Both the position numbers and the translations under genes were made by a program. A DNA stretch of 55,026 nt from an uncultured Bacteroidota bacterium (lineage in GTDB: Bacteria > Bacteroidota > Bacteroidia > Chitinophagales > Chitinophagaceae): positions 1-55,026 of the forward strand of contig CAIUZK010000219.1 of the NCBI GenBank assembly GCA_903903635.1. Reading direction: 5' to 3'. The notes beneath the pieces were generated by a model. That model was not told the DNA's origin and did no database searches. It saw only the letters and a list, made by a program, of their open reading frames with translations. Positions 8,658 to 18,518 of this stretch are shown here, in pieces. Positions within the stretch are counted from its first letter, which is position 1, and every line of letters starts with the position of its first letter.

Positions 8658-10781
8658 CTAGTTGGTATCTTTATCAGCTTCCTCATCCTTGCTGCCTATA
8701 TTGAATAACCGGTAGGCAAGCTGGGTACCAGCCTCTTCTGGTTTCTGCCAGGTAAACGATTGTTTCGCTACTATGTATTTGCCTTCCTGGTCAAGCACAT
8801 AGTAGGTTATGTCCTTGTTTTTGCCTGAACCCGAGAAGATGACAAAGGCATCGGGCGCGGGTATGCTGCGGTTGGTTACCCAGTTGATGTTGCAGGCACG
8901 CAGGCGCTTCTCAACAGCAGGGTCAACATCGCCACTAATGTGCAGGTTCATGTTCATGGGTATACCGGTAAATGGCACTAATTGAGGGTAGGTGATAAAG
9001 AGCCGGTATAGCCAGTCGTTCTGCTGACTTACATTCTTAAGTTCTTTGGCACATTCGGCCTGAGCCTGGTAAACACGTGCGGTAAAGAGCTTTTCGTAAT
9101 CTGCATCAGTATTAGGGTCGCGGAGTACCTTATCGAGGATAGGTTTAGCCTCTTTATATTTACCCTGTTGCATTTTCAACCGGGCTACAAACAATTCAAA
9201 GTACTTACGAATGTATTGCCGGTTATCGGTCTCTGCTTCTTTCTGAAAACGTTTTATGAAATAGTCATTACTGAAATCATGAACCAGGTACCAGATCTCA
9301 TCCCACGAAACAGTGCTTTCGGTAGAGAAGAGCTTATAGATTACCCGGTCACGCTCAGGGTTCTGGGCAAACTGGTTAATGATAAGAAACTGCTGCAGGT
9401 ATTTCTCACTCAGTTTTTGGGTCATATTGAGCAATACCGATGGGTTATACCACCAGTTGGCATGCTCAAATTTCTCCATTTGCCATGCCTGTTCTTTATT
9501 GATAAGCTTGAGGAGCTGAATACTGAAATCATAATGGCTTTGCCCGAGTGTAGTGCCTATATGAAGTTCCTTGAACTCAGCGGCCTTGTCAATATAGCGG
9601 TTGGATTCTGTAATCTGCCCATCGTATGACATGCAGCGCGCAAGTGCAATATTGTACCAGCCATAGCCGGGGGTTGAGCCTGCGGATTTAATCATGTTTT
9701 TGGCTAAACCTGATCCTAAAATTGGTTTAGCCTTGTAAATATCAAGAATGGAAGTGTAGTAGGCCCACTCCTGCAGCCGCTTATCGCCGGGATCCTGGAT
9801 AGCGGCCAGTTTGTACTCTGACTCGGCTGTACGGAAATCGCCGCATATGCTGCGGAAGTTGGCGTAATTATTATGAGGCAGTCTGCTGGCTTTGCGCATC
9901 TGCTCAAAATAGTAGGTTGCCGAATCAATGTTAAAAGAGTAACTGTAAATGATGTTCTTATAATGATATACCCCTATTTTTTCGCGGCTGGCATAGTCGC
10001 GTAAGAAGGGCACATAAGCGCCAAGTTGTTCATTAATTGCGCTGTTCTTATCTATCATCATCAATGATGTATCCAGGTAGCGGTTAGCCAGCTTTTCATT
10101 TTCATCAATTGAGTTTTTGAGGAAAGGATATTTGGCGCTGGTGTAGAAACGATTGCGATGAACTGTCCAGGCCAGGTGGTTATAGCAGTCCATATAATAA
10201 GAGGCCTGGAATTTCCATTTCAAGGTACGCCTCAGCAACTTGTATACTTTATCAGGCTGATCTGTATTGGCGTAGCAATTCATGAGGTAATAGGCAATCA
10301 TGGTATAGTCCGGAACAAGTATGCGTACAGGATAGAACACCATAACATCTCCGGTGCGCGTGGAAAGTCCTTTTGCATAATCGTGCTCCATAAGATCAAG
10401 AGCATGTTCGAGTGGAACTGCAGCATTCTTAAAACCCAGGTAATCAGCGGCATGATTGTATTTATAGGCGCCTTCAAACATCCAGCCTACATAATAAGTA
10501 CTGTCGATGCGCTTGAATTCACGGGAACGGGGAAGTGCATCTTCACCATTTACATCTTCAATCATTCTTTTGGCATCGATATTGAAGTATCGCGCATCCA
10601 TTTTATTGGCAGGATGCGGCGGCATCAGGTTAGGCGGCAACTGAGGCATTTTAGGCGGTGTGCGGTCGGCATGGGCATTCGCACCATGATTTTGGGCATA
10701 GGTAGTTCCTATACCCGACAACAGCGTCATCAGGAGAGTGAAAATTAGTTTTATTCTGAAATTAAATATCACTACAGCCAA
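8658..10781 (-). CDS. Exported helical-repeat (TPR-like) protein, 707 residues
   Basis: The N-terminus is a signal peptide (hydrophobic residues 10-25, ending TTYAQ) followed by a low-complexity His/Pro-rich stretch (NHGANAHADRTPPKMPQLPP). The rest is alpha-helical with repeated patterns of aromatic and Ala residues (KVYKLLRRTLKWK, AESEYKLAAIQDP, KEAKPILDKVLRD) suggesting TPR-like scaffolding repeats in the periplasm or on the outer membrane. No catalytic motif is visible. The start codon is 26 bases from the end of the MoxR ATPase gene, so the two are probably co-transcribed. MoxR ATPases often act with exported or membrane partner proteins, but which partner is used here is unknown. Assignment beyond repeat protein is inference. 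Confidence 0.75.
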   Translation of the reverse strand: MAVVIFNFRIKLIFTLLMTLLSGIGTTYAQNHGANAHADRTPPKMPQLPPNLMPPHPANKMDARYFNIDAKRMIEDVNGEDALPRSREFKRIDSTYYVGWMFEGAYKYNHAADYLGFKNAAVPLEHALDLMEHDYAKGLSTRTGDVMVFYPVRILVPDYTMIAYYLMNCYANTDQPDKVYKLLRRTLKWKFQASYYMDCYNHLAWTVHRNRFYTSAKYPFLKNSIDENEKLANRYLDTSLMMIDKNSAINEQLGAYVPFLRDYASREKIGVYHYKNIIYSYSFNIDSATYYFEQMRKASRLPHNNYANFRSICGDFRTAESEYKLAAIQDPGDKRLQEWAYYTSILDIYKAKPILGSGLAKNMIKSAGSTPGYGWYNIALARCMSYDGQITESNRYIDKAAEFKELHIGTTLGQSHYDFSIQLLKLINKEQAWQMEKFEHANWWYNPSVLLNMTQKLSEKYLQQFLIINQFAQNPERDRVIYKLFSTESTVSWDEIWYLVHDFSNDYFIKRFQKEAETDNRQYIRKYFELFVARLKMQQGKYKEAKPILDKVLRDPNTDADYEKLFTARVYQAQAECAKELKNVSQQNDWLYRLFITYPQLVPFTGIPMNMNLHISGDVDPAVEKRLRACNINWVTNRSIPAPDAFVIFSGSGKNKDITYYVLDQEGKYIVAKQSFTWQKPEEAGTQLAYRLFNIGSKDEEADKDTN

Positions 10782-10807
10782 AAGTTAGGTGGAAAGAACA
10801 ATAGTAC

Positions 10808-11800
10808 TTATTGGTATAATTTCAGTTTTGCCAGTCGTTCGGTTTCTCTGATAATAATGTTATCGAGCGCCTTTAATTTGCCATCCTTGTTCCTATAAAT
10901 CAGCCTGTGGTCGAGCACAGCCTTAGCAATGTCTTTTACATCATCTTCTATGATATAGGTGCGGCCCTTAACGAGTGCATAGGCACGAAGACATTTGAGA
11001 AAGGCAATACCGCTGCGGGTGGAAGCGCCAAGAGAAATGTCCTGATGCTCCCGGGTTTGGCGCACAATATTGCTGACAGATTTGAGGATCTCTTCATGCA
11101 CAAAAACCTCGCCAGCCTGTGTTTGCAATGCAAGAATATCCTGCATACTCAACACCTGCTTCAAGTCAACCAGATTTTTGGCAATATTGAGGTAGTCGCG
11201 GTAAATGTTCAGTTCGGTAGTCTCATCAACATATCCAAACTGAATTTTCATAAAAAAACGATCGAGCTGTGCAGCCGGAAGAGGGTAGGTTCCTTCCATC
11301 TCTATAGGGTTCTGCGTGGCTATGGTAAAGAACAACCTTTCCAGTAAAAGCGTTGTATCGCCTACCGTGATCTGTTGCTCAGCCATTGATTCAAGCAGGG
11401 CGCTTTGCACTTTGGGTGATGCCCGGTTAATTTCATCGGCCAAAAGCACATTGCAAAACAAGGGACCTTTTTTAAATACGAATTCTTTATTGCGGTCGTC
11501 GAAAATATGTGTGCCTATAAGGTCCATGGGCAGAAGATCAGGAGTAAACTGAATGCGTTTGAATACCACATGCTCTCCTTGTTTATCGCCACTAATACTT
11601 AGTGCAAGGCTGCGGGCAAGGACCGTTTTACCAGTACCGGGATTATCCTCCATGAGAATATGGCCACCGGCAAGCAGGCAGGTAACCACCATTTCTATCT
11701 GGCGCCTTTTGCCACGAATAACTTGTTCAATATTATCTACCAGTTGCTTTATGGCATCAGTAGCATCGAGACTAACCGGTTCTGAAACAGGATCAATCAT
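10808..11800 (-). CDS. MoxR-family AAA+ ATPase
   Basis: This 330-residue ATPase is predicted to act as a chaperone that remodels or activates partner complexes. Walker A is seen at residues ~57-64 (DNPGTGKT), Walker B and neighbours in LLADEINRASPKVQSALLE, sensor 1 in FFTIATQNPIEMEG, and the typical YPLPAAQLDRFFMKI segment of MoxR proteins, followed by the C-terminal lid with GASTRSG. It is the first gene of a three-gene minus-strand group. The usual MoxR partners (DUF58 and VWA-domain genes) are absent, and the 707-residue exported protein takes their place. The next gene upstream is divergent (hddA-like). Confidence 0.92.
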   Translation of the reverse strand: MIDPVSEPVSLDATDAIKQLVDNIEQVIRGKRRQIEMVVTCLLAGGHILMEDNPGTGKTVLARSLALSISGDKQGEHVVFKRIQFTPDLLPMDLIGTHIFDDRNKEFVFKKGPLFCNVLLADEINRASPKVQSALLESMAEQQITVGDTTLLLERLFFTIATQNPIEMEGTYPLPAAQLDRFFMKIQFGYVDETTELNIYRDYLNIAKNLVDLKQVLSMQDILALQTQAGEVFVHEEILKSVSNIVRQTREHQDISLGASTRSGIAFLKCLRAYALVKGRTYIIEDDVKDIAKAVLDHRLIYRNKDGKLKALDNIIIRETERLAKLKLYQ

Positions 11801-11994
11801 AATTATTTAATTTCTTCATACAAGTTTACAGTATATTATGATAGCAAAATAATGGCGGGTTGTAATTTTTTGTGAAAAGAAAGGAAAAGGAACAACAAGA
11901 ATCATATAAATTCGTTTTATAACGCAATTGGAGAACCTGAAGTGCTAACTATATCAGCAAACTGCCGATATTTCATTAATTTAGCCACCATATT

Positions 11995-13017
11995 ATGATC
12001 TACAGAAGTAAAGCGCCGCTTCGGATTGGTCTTGCCGGCGGAGGCACAGACGTAAGCCCTTATTGCGACCTGTATGGCGGGGCTATTCTGAATGCCACCA
12101 TATCGTTGTATGCGTATGCAACCATTGAGCCTTTGCAGGTTCCGGAGATTATTATTGAAGCAGTAGACAGGGGCGAGGTGGTAAGTTATGACAAAACGGA
12201 TAAACTGCCCATTGATGGTCAACTTGACCTGGCTACAGGAGCCTACAACCATATTGTGCAAAAGTATGGGCCGGTACCATCAGGGTTTAAATTGTCGACC
12301 ATTGTGGATGCTCCCGCCGGATCAGGATTGGGTAGTTCATCAACATTAATGGTAGCAATTATTGGCGTATTTGCTGAATGGCTTAACCTGCCGCTCGGAG
12401 AGTATGATATTGCACAGATGGCCTATGATGTGGAGCGTGTGGAACTGGCTATGGCAGGCGGTAAGCAGGATCAATATGCTGCTACATTTGGTGGCGTAAA
12501 TTTTATGGAGTTTTATAATGGCAACAAGGTTATTGTAAATCCGCTACGTATTAAGCAGGAATACCTTTTTGAACTGGAAAATAATTTGCTGCTTTATTTC
12601 ACAGCAACCAGCAGACTGTCATCGACAATAATAGAGGCACAGAGCAAAAATGTAAAGGATAAAAACAAAGAATCAATAGATGCGATGCATCACCTGAAGG
12701 AGCAGGCACTGATGATGAAAGAAGCGCTATTGAAGGGAAATATTCATGAGATTGGCGGGATACTCGATTTCGGGTTCAGGTATAAAAAGCAAATGGCCAA
12801 GGGCATATCTAATGATGCCATGGACGAAATATATGAGGCCGCTCTGAAAGCCGGAGCAACCGGTGGTAAGATATCTGGTGCAGGCGGCGGCGGATTTATG
12901 ATGTTCTATTGCCCAGGCAACACCCGATACCAGGTGAAGAAAGCGCTTCAGAATTTTGGTGGTGATTTCAGCCCTTACCAGTTTACAGAGCGTGGGCTTG
13001 TTACCTGGAGCATTTAA
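11995..13017 (+). CDS. hddA: D-glycero-D-manno-heptose 7-phosphate kinase-like GHMP kinase
   Basis: GHMP kinases of the HddA type phosphorylate sedoheptulose-derived heptose 7-phosphate at C1 on the way to nucleotide-activated heptose for surface polysaccharide. The 340-residue protein has the N-terminal substrate motif RIGLAGGGTDVSPY, the ATP-binding motif PAGSGLGSSSTLMVA (residues ~104-118) and the C-terminal motif ISGAGGGGFMMFY. The next heptose gene is the hddC-like nucleotidyltransferase, separated only by the inserted four-helix-bundle gene. gmhA and gmhB are not in the window. The ATG at 11995 gives the family's canonical start (MIYRSKAPLRIGLAGG). The exact sugar is inferred from family and context. 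Confidence 0.85.
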   Translation: MIYRSKAPLRIGLAGGGTDVSPYCDLYGGAILNATISLYAYATIEPLQVPEIIIEAVDRGEVVSYDKTDKLPIDGQLDLATGAYNHIVQKYGPVPSGFKLSTIVDAPAGSGLGSSSTLMVAIIGVFAEWLNLPLGEYDIAQMAYDVERVELAMAGGKQDQYAATFGGVNFMEFYNGNKVIVNPLRIKQEYLFELENNLLLYFTATSRLSSTIIEAQSKNVKDKNKESIDAMHHLKEQALMMKEALLKGNIHEIGGILDFGFRYKKQMAKGISNDAMDEIYEAALKAGATGGKISGAGGGGFMMFYCPGNTRYQVKKALQNFGGDFSPYQFTERGLVTWSI

Positions 13018-13064
13018 AAGTTAAAAAGGTAATAGGGTGAAAAGGTAATAGGTAATAGGGTAAT
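13016..13064. repeat. Left inverted repeat of the four-helix-bundle cassette
   Basis: AAAAGTTAAAAAGGTAATAG begins at the hddA stop codon and is followed by four tandem copies of a GGTAATAGG-like word. Its inverted partner is at 13544-13573. Confidence 0.6.
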
Positions 13065-13124
13065 ATTGCGAAAAAGTTAGCTAATTGAGTGAGAATTTAA
13101 TTCGCGATTTAAGAATATTATTTT

Positions 13125-13526
13125 ATGGACAATAAGTATAAATCATTTACTGACCTTGAGGTTTGGCAAGCAGCAAGACGGTATAAAAATACTTTTTATG
13201 AGATTGTAAAAGTTTTTCCTCCGATTGAGAAATATCGTCTTGAAGATCAGATGATACGGGCAGTAAGGTCAATAGGAAGTAATATTTCTGAAGGTTATGG
13301 CAGGTTTACTTATAAAGATCAATTACACTTTTGTGTTCAGGCAAGAGGATCTTTGTACGAAACGATAAATGATCTTATTGATGCCTTTGATTGTAAATAC
13401 ATAACAGAAAGTGCGTTGTCGGAATATAAACAACAGGCTTTGGAATTAGAAAAAACACTAAATGGGTATATAGCCTGGCTAAGAAAAATGCACAATTCAA
13501 AACCTGATAATAATGATAAACTATGA
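13125..13526 (+). CDS. Four-helix-bundle protein (23S rRNA intervening-sequence type)
   Basis: This 133-residue all-helical protein belongs to the family first seen in 23S rRNA intervening sequences (TIGR02436-like, related in fold to Avd of diversity-generating retroelements). It shows the characteristic DLEVWQAAR start, EKYRLEDQMIRAVRSIGSNISEGYGR (residues ~37-62), FCVQARGSLYET and a Leu-rich last helix. The biochemical role is unknown; the fold is basic and pentameric in known members, so nucleic-acid binding is plausible. It sits between hddA and hddC inside a pair of AT-rich inverted repeats (13016-13037 and 13544-13573) and has lower GC than its neighbours, as expected for an inserted cassette. 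Its direction agrees with the operon, so transcription need not be blocked. Confidence 0.9.
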   Translation: MDNKYKSFTDLEVWQAARRYKNTFYEIVKVFPPIEKYRLEDQMIRAVRSIGSNISEGYGRFTYKDQLHFCVQARGSLYETINDLIDAFDCKYITESALSEYKQQALELEKTLNGYIAWLRKMHNSKPDNNDKL

Positions 13527-13543
13527 TTATGTGCAACCCATTT

Positions 13544-13573
13544 AACCTATTACCACTTTAACTTTTTAACTTT
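13544..13573. repeat. Right inverted repeat of the four-helix-bundle cassette
   Basis: AACCTATTAC...AACTTTTTAACTTT is the reverse complement of the left repeat, with a few extra bases (AAAGTTAAAAAG and GTAATAGG shared). It ends directly at the ATG of the hddC-like gene (13574). Confidence 0.6.
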
Positions 13574-14272
13574 ATGGAAGCTATAATTCTTGCCGGTGGT
13601 TTAGGAACAAGGTTGCAGGGAGTGATTGGCGCTTTTCCGAAGTGCATGGCCCCTGTGAATAACAGACCATTCCTGGATTATCTATTCGATTATCTGGAGC
13701 AGCAAAAATGTACCAGGGTAATTTTATCTCTTGGCTATAAGCACAAAGTTATTACGGAATGGCTTGAGGAGCGTGATCTGTATTTCGAGGTTGATTGTGT
13801 TATAGAAGATGAGCCATTGGGAACCGGTGGTGGCATCCTTGCAGCCATGGAAGTAGCCGAGACAGACGATGTTGCAGTGGTGAACGGAGATACTATGTTT
13901 AAGGTGGACCTGAGGGAGCAAATGAAATTCCATCAGAGTGTACATGCTGAAACAACATTGGCGCTCAAAAAGATGCATCAGTTTGACAGGTATGGCATTG
14001 TTAATATTGAAGGTAACGGTGTGATCAGGTCATTTGAAGAAAAACAATATCGTGAAGAAGGCCTGATAAATGGTGGTGTATATTTTATAAACCGGGAGGC
14101 ATTTCTGAAACGGCAATTGCCGGAGAAATTCTCATTTGAGAAAGATTATCTGGAAAAATTTGCAGGCCAGAAAAAGTTTTATGGTTATGAAAATGACAGC
14201 TACTTTATAGACATAGGGATTCCCACTGATTATGATAAGGCACAGGTTGATTTTAAAACTATTTTCAGATGA
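13574..14272 (+). CDS. hddC: Sugar-1-phosphate nucleotidyltransferase, HddC-like
   Basis: The 232-residue enzyme is predicted to transfer a nucleotide to heptose 1-phosphate (GDP-heptose route in the HddC family). The signature LAGGLGTRLQGVIGAFPKCM (residues 6-25) holds the nucleotide loop and the catalytic Lys, followed by NRPFLDYLFDYL. GTGGGILAA, VVNGDTMF (metal-binding Asp) and NGGVYFINREAF are in the expected order. It overlaps the following glycosyltransferase by four bases (ATGA), so translation is coupled. The start abuts the right inverted repeat of the inserted cassette, so its ribosome-binding site lies within repeat sequence. Mannose-1-phosphate guanylyltransferase-like specificity is an alternative. 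Confidence 0.85.
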   Translation: MEAIILAGGLGTRLQGVIGAFPKCMAPVNNRPFLDYLFDYLEQQKCTRVILSLGYKHKVITEWLEERDLYFEVDCVIEDEPLGTGGGILAAMEVAETDDVAVVNGDTMFKVDLREQMKFHQSVHAETTLALKKMHQFDRYGIVNIEGNGVIRSFEEKQYREEGLINGGVYFINREAFLKRQLPEKFSFEKDYLEKFAGQKKFYGYENDSYFIDIGIPTDYDKAQVDFKTIFR

Positions 14273-15402
14273 AGATAGCCATACTAGGTTCGGCACATCC
14301 GTTAAGGGGAGGGCTTGCTGCATTTAATGAGCGGCTGGCTTACCAACTACAGCAACAGGGCCATACTGTAACTATATTTTCTTTTTCACTTCAGTATCCT
14401 TCATTCCTCTTTCCGGGCAAGACTCAGTTCACAGATGAGCCTGCACCAAAAGACCTGACTATTAAGACTGTGGTCAATTCAGTTAACCCGCTCAACTGGA
14501 TGAGTGTAGGTGGCCGGATGAACAAGGAAAAATATGACCTGATCATAGTGAAATATTGGTTGCCATTTATGGGTCCTGCATTCGGAACCATACTCAGGCA
14601 GGCGAAGAAGAATGGTAAAACAAGGGTAGTTTGTATTGTAGACAACATAATACCCCACGAAAAAAGACCTGGTGATAAGCCATTTACCAAATACTTTATC
14701 AAGCCGGTAGATGCATTTGTGACGATGAGTAAGGATGTACTGAAGGATGTAAAAACATTTACCGATAAGCCTTCCTATTTTACGCCACACCCGATTTATG
14801 ACAGCTACAATGAAGCGGTAAGTAAAGAAGCGGCCTGCCAGAAGTTGCAGATTGATCCATCAAAAAAATATGTCCTTTTCTTCGGATTCATCAGGGAGTA
14901 TAAGGGGCTGGACCTATTGCTGGAAACCATGAACGATGAACGGATAAAAGCCGCTGGTATAGAACTTATAGTTGCCGGTGAATATTATAGTAAGGATGTA
15001 GAAGCCAACAATAACCAGATCATTGAAAAACATGGGTTGCAGCAGGTGGTGCACCTTAAGACTGATTTCATACCCAACAGTGAGGTACGTTATTATTTCA
15101 GCGCTGCCGACCTTGTTGTTCAGCCATACAAGCATGCCACACAGAGCGGTATAACACAAATAGCTTTTCACTTTGAGAAGCCAATGGTAGTGACCAATGT
15201 TGGCGGGCTGGCAGAAGTGGTTCCAGATGGTAAAGTGGGGTTTATAGCCGAACCAGATCCGGTATCCATAGCCGATGCCATTCTCAAATTCTATGAGCCC
15301 AACTCCATACCAGACTTACGGCAGAACATCCTCAATGAAAAGATGAAATATACCTGGGAGACTTTTACTGAAGTAATGATGAGTGCTGTATTTGGAAAAT
15401 AA
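14269..15402 (+). CDS. GT4-type glycosyltransferase
   Basis: This 377-residue GT-B fold enzyme is predicted to add a sugar to a surface glycan from a nucleotide donor at the inner face of the membrane. The N-terminal half starts MKIAILGSAHPLRGGLAAFN with the Gly-rich acceptor-side loop. The C-terminal half has FFGFIREYKGLDLLLE and the donor-binding stretch VVQPYKHATQSGITQIA...VVTNVGGLAEV. It has no membrane segments. It follows hddC with a 4-base overlap, which suggests heptose or a related sugar as donor, but this is inference. It is the last gene of the cluster; the next gene is convergent, 68 bases away. Confidence 0.88.
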   Translation: MKIAILGSAHPLRGGLAAFNERLAYQLQQQGHTVTIFSFSLQYPSFLFPGKTQFTDEPAPKDLTIKTVVNSVNPLNWMSVGGRMNKEKYDLIIVKYWLPFMGPAFGTILRQAKKNGKTRVVCIVDNIIPHEKRPGDKPFTKYFIKPVDAFVTMSKDVLKDVKTFTDKPSYFTPHPIYDSYNEAVSKEAACQKLQIDPSKKYVLFFGFIREYKGLDLLLETMNDERIKAAGIELIVAGEYYSKDVEANNNQIIEKHGLQQVVHLKTDFIPNSEVRYYFSAADLVVQPYKHATQSGITQIAFHFEKPMVVTNVGGLAEVVPDGKVGFIAEPDPVSIADAILKFYEPNSIPDLRQNILNEKMKYTWETFTEVMMSAVFGK

Positions 15403-15470
15403 TTGTATTCTGCTGTTTCATTCCATTCAATGAATGAAGTGTAAACCTCCGTCTAAAAAAAGGTTACAAA

Positions 15471-18400
15471 CTACTGCTCTATATCTGCTAGCTTTTCATT
15501 TTTAAAAATCAGCCGTAGCATAGAGGGTAATACAATCAGGAGCAATGGTAGCGCAATTATGAAGCCGCCAATAACTGATATAGCTAAGGGTTGATGTAAT
15601 TGTGCTCCGGTGCCAATACCAAGGGCTAAGGGCATAAGCGCAATTATAGCTCCTAATGCCGTCATTAATTTTGGGCGGAGCCTTGTAGAGATTGAGAAAA
15701 TAATTGCCTCATCAACTCCTTTTTCTTTTACCGCATCCCTAAACTGAAGGAAAGTAAAAATGGCATTCTCCCCTATTATTCCAACGATCATAATAAGTCC
15801 GGTATAGCTCCCAACATTAAGGGCAGTATGGGTAATAAATAGCGCCAGATAACTACCTGCTATGCCTAGCACTGCAAGCAAAACTATAAGCATGGCCACC
15901 CTGAAATCGCGGAACAAAAAAAGCACCACACCGAATACCAACAGGCTTGATGCAATAAGGATCATGAGCAACTCATTGAATGATTTTTGCTGGTTGGCAT
16001 ATGAACCGGCATACTCGATATGGTATCCCTGGGGTAACGCAACTTTTGACCCGATCTGGCGACGGATGTCATTCATTACACTGCCCAAATCCCGCTGATT
16101 GAGCCGGGCTGTAACAACTCCCATTGACTGCAAATTTTCTCTTTGTATCTCTGCATCACCCGAATCAATAACAATAGATGCCAGGCTGCCAACGGGTGTT
16201 AATTTTCCATTGGGAAGAAATACCTGTAGCTGTTGCAATAAGGATGTGCTTAACTGCCTGCTGCCAGGGTAGATCATTCGGATATTAGATAGTTGTTCTT
16301 TCTCCAGCAACGTGCCGACAACATTACCTTCCATAGAGTTCTGCAACTGGAACTGTAAGCCGGCGGGAGATATCCCAAATTGTGCCAGTCGGGTATAATC
16401 AGGAATAACACGTAAAGATGGTCCGGCTATAACAATGCCATTAAAAACATCGGCAGTTCCTTTTACGCCCGACACAATGCCGGATACCTGGTTAGCCAGT
16501 TGCGTCAGCCTGGCCTGATCATTCCCAAATATCTTTACTTCTACAGGTTGCACTGAGGTCATCAGATCTCCTAGCATATCGCCGATTACCTGCCCGAAAT
16601 CAATGCGCAATGCAGGCTGTGTTGCTTCTATTTTTTTGCGCAGGTCGCTGATTACTTCTTCGGTATTTTTCTTCCTGTTTTTCTTCAGTTGAATCAGGTA
16701 GTCGCCCCTGTTTGGTTCGGTAATAAAGAAACCCATCTGTGTGCCGGTTCTTCGGGAATATGCGGTTACATCAGGAGTGGCCATAATTAGCTTTTCTACC
16801 TGCCGCATTATGCGGTCTGTTTCATCGAGCGAGGTGCCCGGAGGCGAACTGTAATCAAGAACGATACTGCCCTCATCCATTTCAGGAAGAAAACCAGTAG
16901 CCAGTTTAGGTAAAATAATGATGGTGGAGGCTACTAGCGAACCTATGATGAGCAAGCTTATTATGGGCTTGTGAATAAAGAAGGAAACCCACTTTTGTCT
17001 CTTAACATCAATTACTTTGGATTCTTCTTTAGTGTCTTTTCTTTTACCGGAAATGAGGAGGTAAACCACAGGTAGCCCGATCCATGTAACAAAGAAAGAA
17101 CAGATCAGTGTAATGATCATTGTGTTGGTCATTACCTTGAAATAGGCCCCGGCTACATCACTCATCAGCGCAAAGGGCAGGAAGATTACAATAGTGCTTA
17201 TAGATGAGCCCACCATTGCGGGGAATAAATATCTTATGGCTTTAGGTATCAACGATGAGGTAGGCTCTGTAGGGTGCTCTTCATGGGTGCGATGTATCTG
17301 TTCAACAACTACAATAGCATCATCAATGATCAATCCAATAGCGGCCGCAATAGCGCCAAGAGTCATTATATTGAAGGTATACCCGATGATGTGCAAAACA
17401 ATAAGTGTCAGGCAAAGCGTAATGGGGATACTGATAAGAATGGCTACACTTGCTTTAAATGATCTCAGGAAAATAATTGCTACAATTATTGCCAATGCAA
17501 GGCCCACCCATATACTATCAGTAACACTTTTAACCGAGTCATTTACAAAATCTGCCTGTACGTAGTAGGGTTTTATGGCTACATCAACCGGCATAATCTT
17601 TTTAAGTTCTTCCAGTTTTTGTTCAATTATGGATGATACATCAACAAGGTTGGCATTGGGCTGCTTTAAAACAGCAACCAGGATACCTTCTCTGCCATTG
17701 GCATTGATCCGTATATATTCATTGGCATCATGAACCTGTACCGATGCAATGTCCTTAAGTGTAACAATTCGCTTTCCGTCGTTGCGGATTACAGTATTAC
17801 CAATATCTTCGGTGGTATGTACCTGGGCATCGGTTACAGAAAGATACATGTAGCGGTAGTCGGACAGGTAGCCATTTGTCTTAATAAAATTGGATTGAGA
17901 CAGAACCGATGCAATTGAATCCGGAGTAATAGCCAGAGAGGCCATTCTTTGGCGGTCGAGGGTAAGCCAGTATTCTTTCTGTTTACCACCAATAATCCGA
18001 ACCTCAGCAATGCCTTCGATCTGAGAAAGGAATGGTTTTACTGTATAATTAGCCAATTGCCGCAATTCTATTGGTGATCTGGAATTACTCTCCAGTGTAT
18101 AACCCATCACCGGAAGAATGGAAGGGTTCATCCTTTCAACGGTAATCTGAACATCGGGAGGTAATGAATTTCTGATAGAAGCTATTTTGGATTCAATGCG
18201 CTGCTTATCCAGATCAATGTTGCCATCCCAGTTCATAAATGCGGAAATCTCACAACTTCCGCGGCTGGTAGTACTGCGTATGGTTTTTAGGTCGGGCACC
18301 TGTTTAATGGCGTTCTCCAGTGGTTTGGTTACAGTAACCATCATTTTATTTACCGGCTGCAATCCTGCCTCTGCAATGACCTTAATTTTAGGAAAGGTTA

Positions 18401-18512
18401 TCTCAGGAAAAAGTGCCGTTTGCATTTTGGTATAGGCAAACATACCACCCATGAGTATCATGAACAGTAAAACAGTTAATGGTTGCTTGTAAGAAACGAA
18501 ATAGTTCTTCAT
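15471..18512 (-). CDS. RND efflux transporter, inner-membrane pump
   Basis: This 1013-residue proton-driven pump of the AcrB/HAE-CusA superfamily exports its substrate through a tripartite complex with the two genes upstream. It has the family layout of twelve membrane segments and two large periplasmic loops: TM1 is at residues ~11-30, and the TM4 proton relay has an Asp-Asp pair (Asp397, Asp398) in GLIIDDAIVVVEQ. The DD pair is closer to drug-type (HAE) pumps than to the heavy-metal type. It is the last gene of a seven-gene operon (membrane-fusion protein six bases upstream) that includes its own two-component system. The substrate cannot be read from sequence. Confidence 0.92.
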   Translation of the reverse strand: MKNYFVSYKQPLTVLLFMILMGGMFAYTKMQTALFPEITFPKIKVIAEAGLQPVNKMMVTVTKPLENAIKQVPDLKTIRSTTSRGSCEISAFMNWDGNIDLDKQRIESKIASIRNSLPPDVQITVERMNPSILPVMGYTLESNSRSPIELRQLANYTVKPFLSQIEGIAEVRIIGGKQKEYWLTLDRQRMASLAITPDSIASVLSQSNFIKTNGYLSDYRYMYLSVTDAQVHTTEDIGNTVIRNDGKRIVTLKDIASVQVHDANEYIRINANGREGILVAVLKQPNANLVDVSSIIEQKLEELKKIMPVDVAIKPYYVQADFVNDSVKSVTDSIWVGLALAIIVAIIFLRSFKASVAILISIPITLCLTLIVLHIIGYTFNIMTLGAIAAAIGLIIDDAIVVVEQIHRTHEEHPTEPTSSLIPKAIRYLFPAMVGSSISTIVIFLPFALMSDVAGAYFKVMTNTMIITLICSFFVTWIGLPVVYLLISGKRKDTKEESKVIDVKRQKWVSFFIHKPIISLLIIGSLVASTIIILPKLATGFLPEMDEGSIVLDYSSPPGTSLDETDRIMRQVEKLIMATPDVTAYSRRTGTQMGFFITEPNRGDYLIQLKKNRKKNTEEVISDLRKKIEATQPALRIDFGQVIGDMLGDLMTSVQPVEVKIFGNDQARLTQLANQVSGIVSGVKGTADVFNGIVIAGPSLRVIPDYTRLAQFGISPAGLQFQLQNSMEGNVVGTLLEKEQLSNIRMIYPGSRQLSTSLLQQLQVFLPNGKLTPVGSLASIVIDSGDAEIQRENLQSMGVVTARLNQRDLGSVMNDIRRQIGSKVALPQGYHIEYAGSYANQQKSFNELLMILIASSLLVFGVVLFLFRDFRVAMLIVLLAVLGIAGSYLALFITHTALNVGSYTGLIMIVGIIGENAIFTFLQFRDAVKEKGVDEAIIFSISTRLRPKLMTALGAIIALMPLALGIGTGAQLHQPLAISVIGGFIIALPLLLIVLPSMLRLIFKNEKLADIEQ

Positions 18513-18518
18513 GATTGC

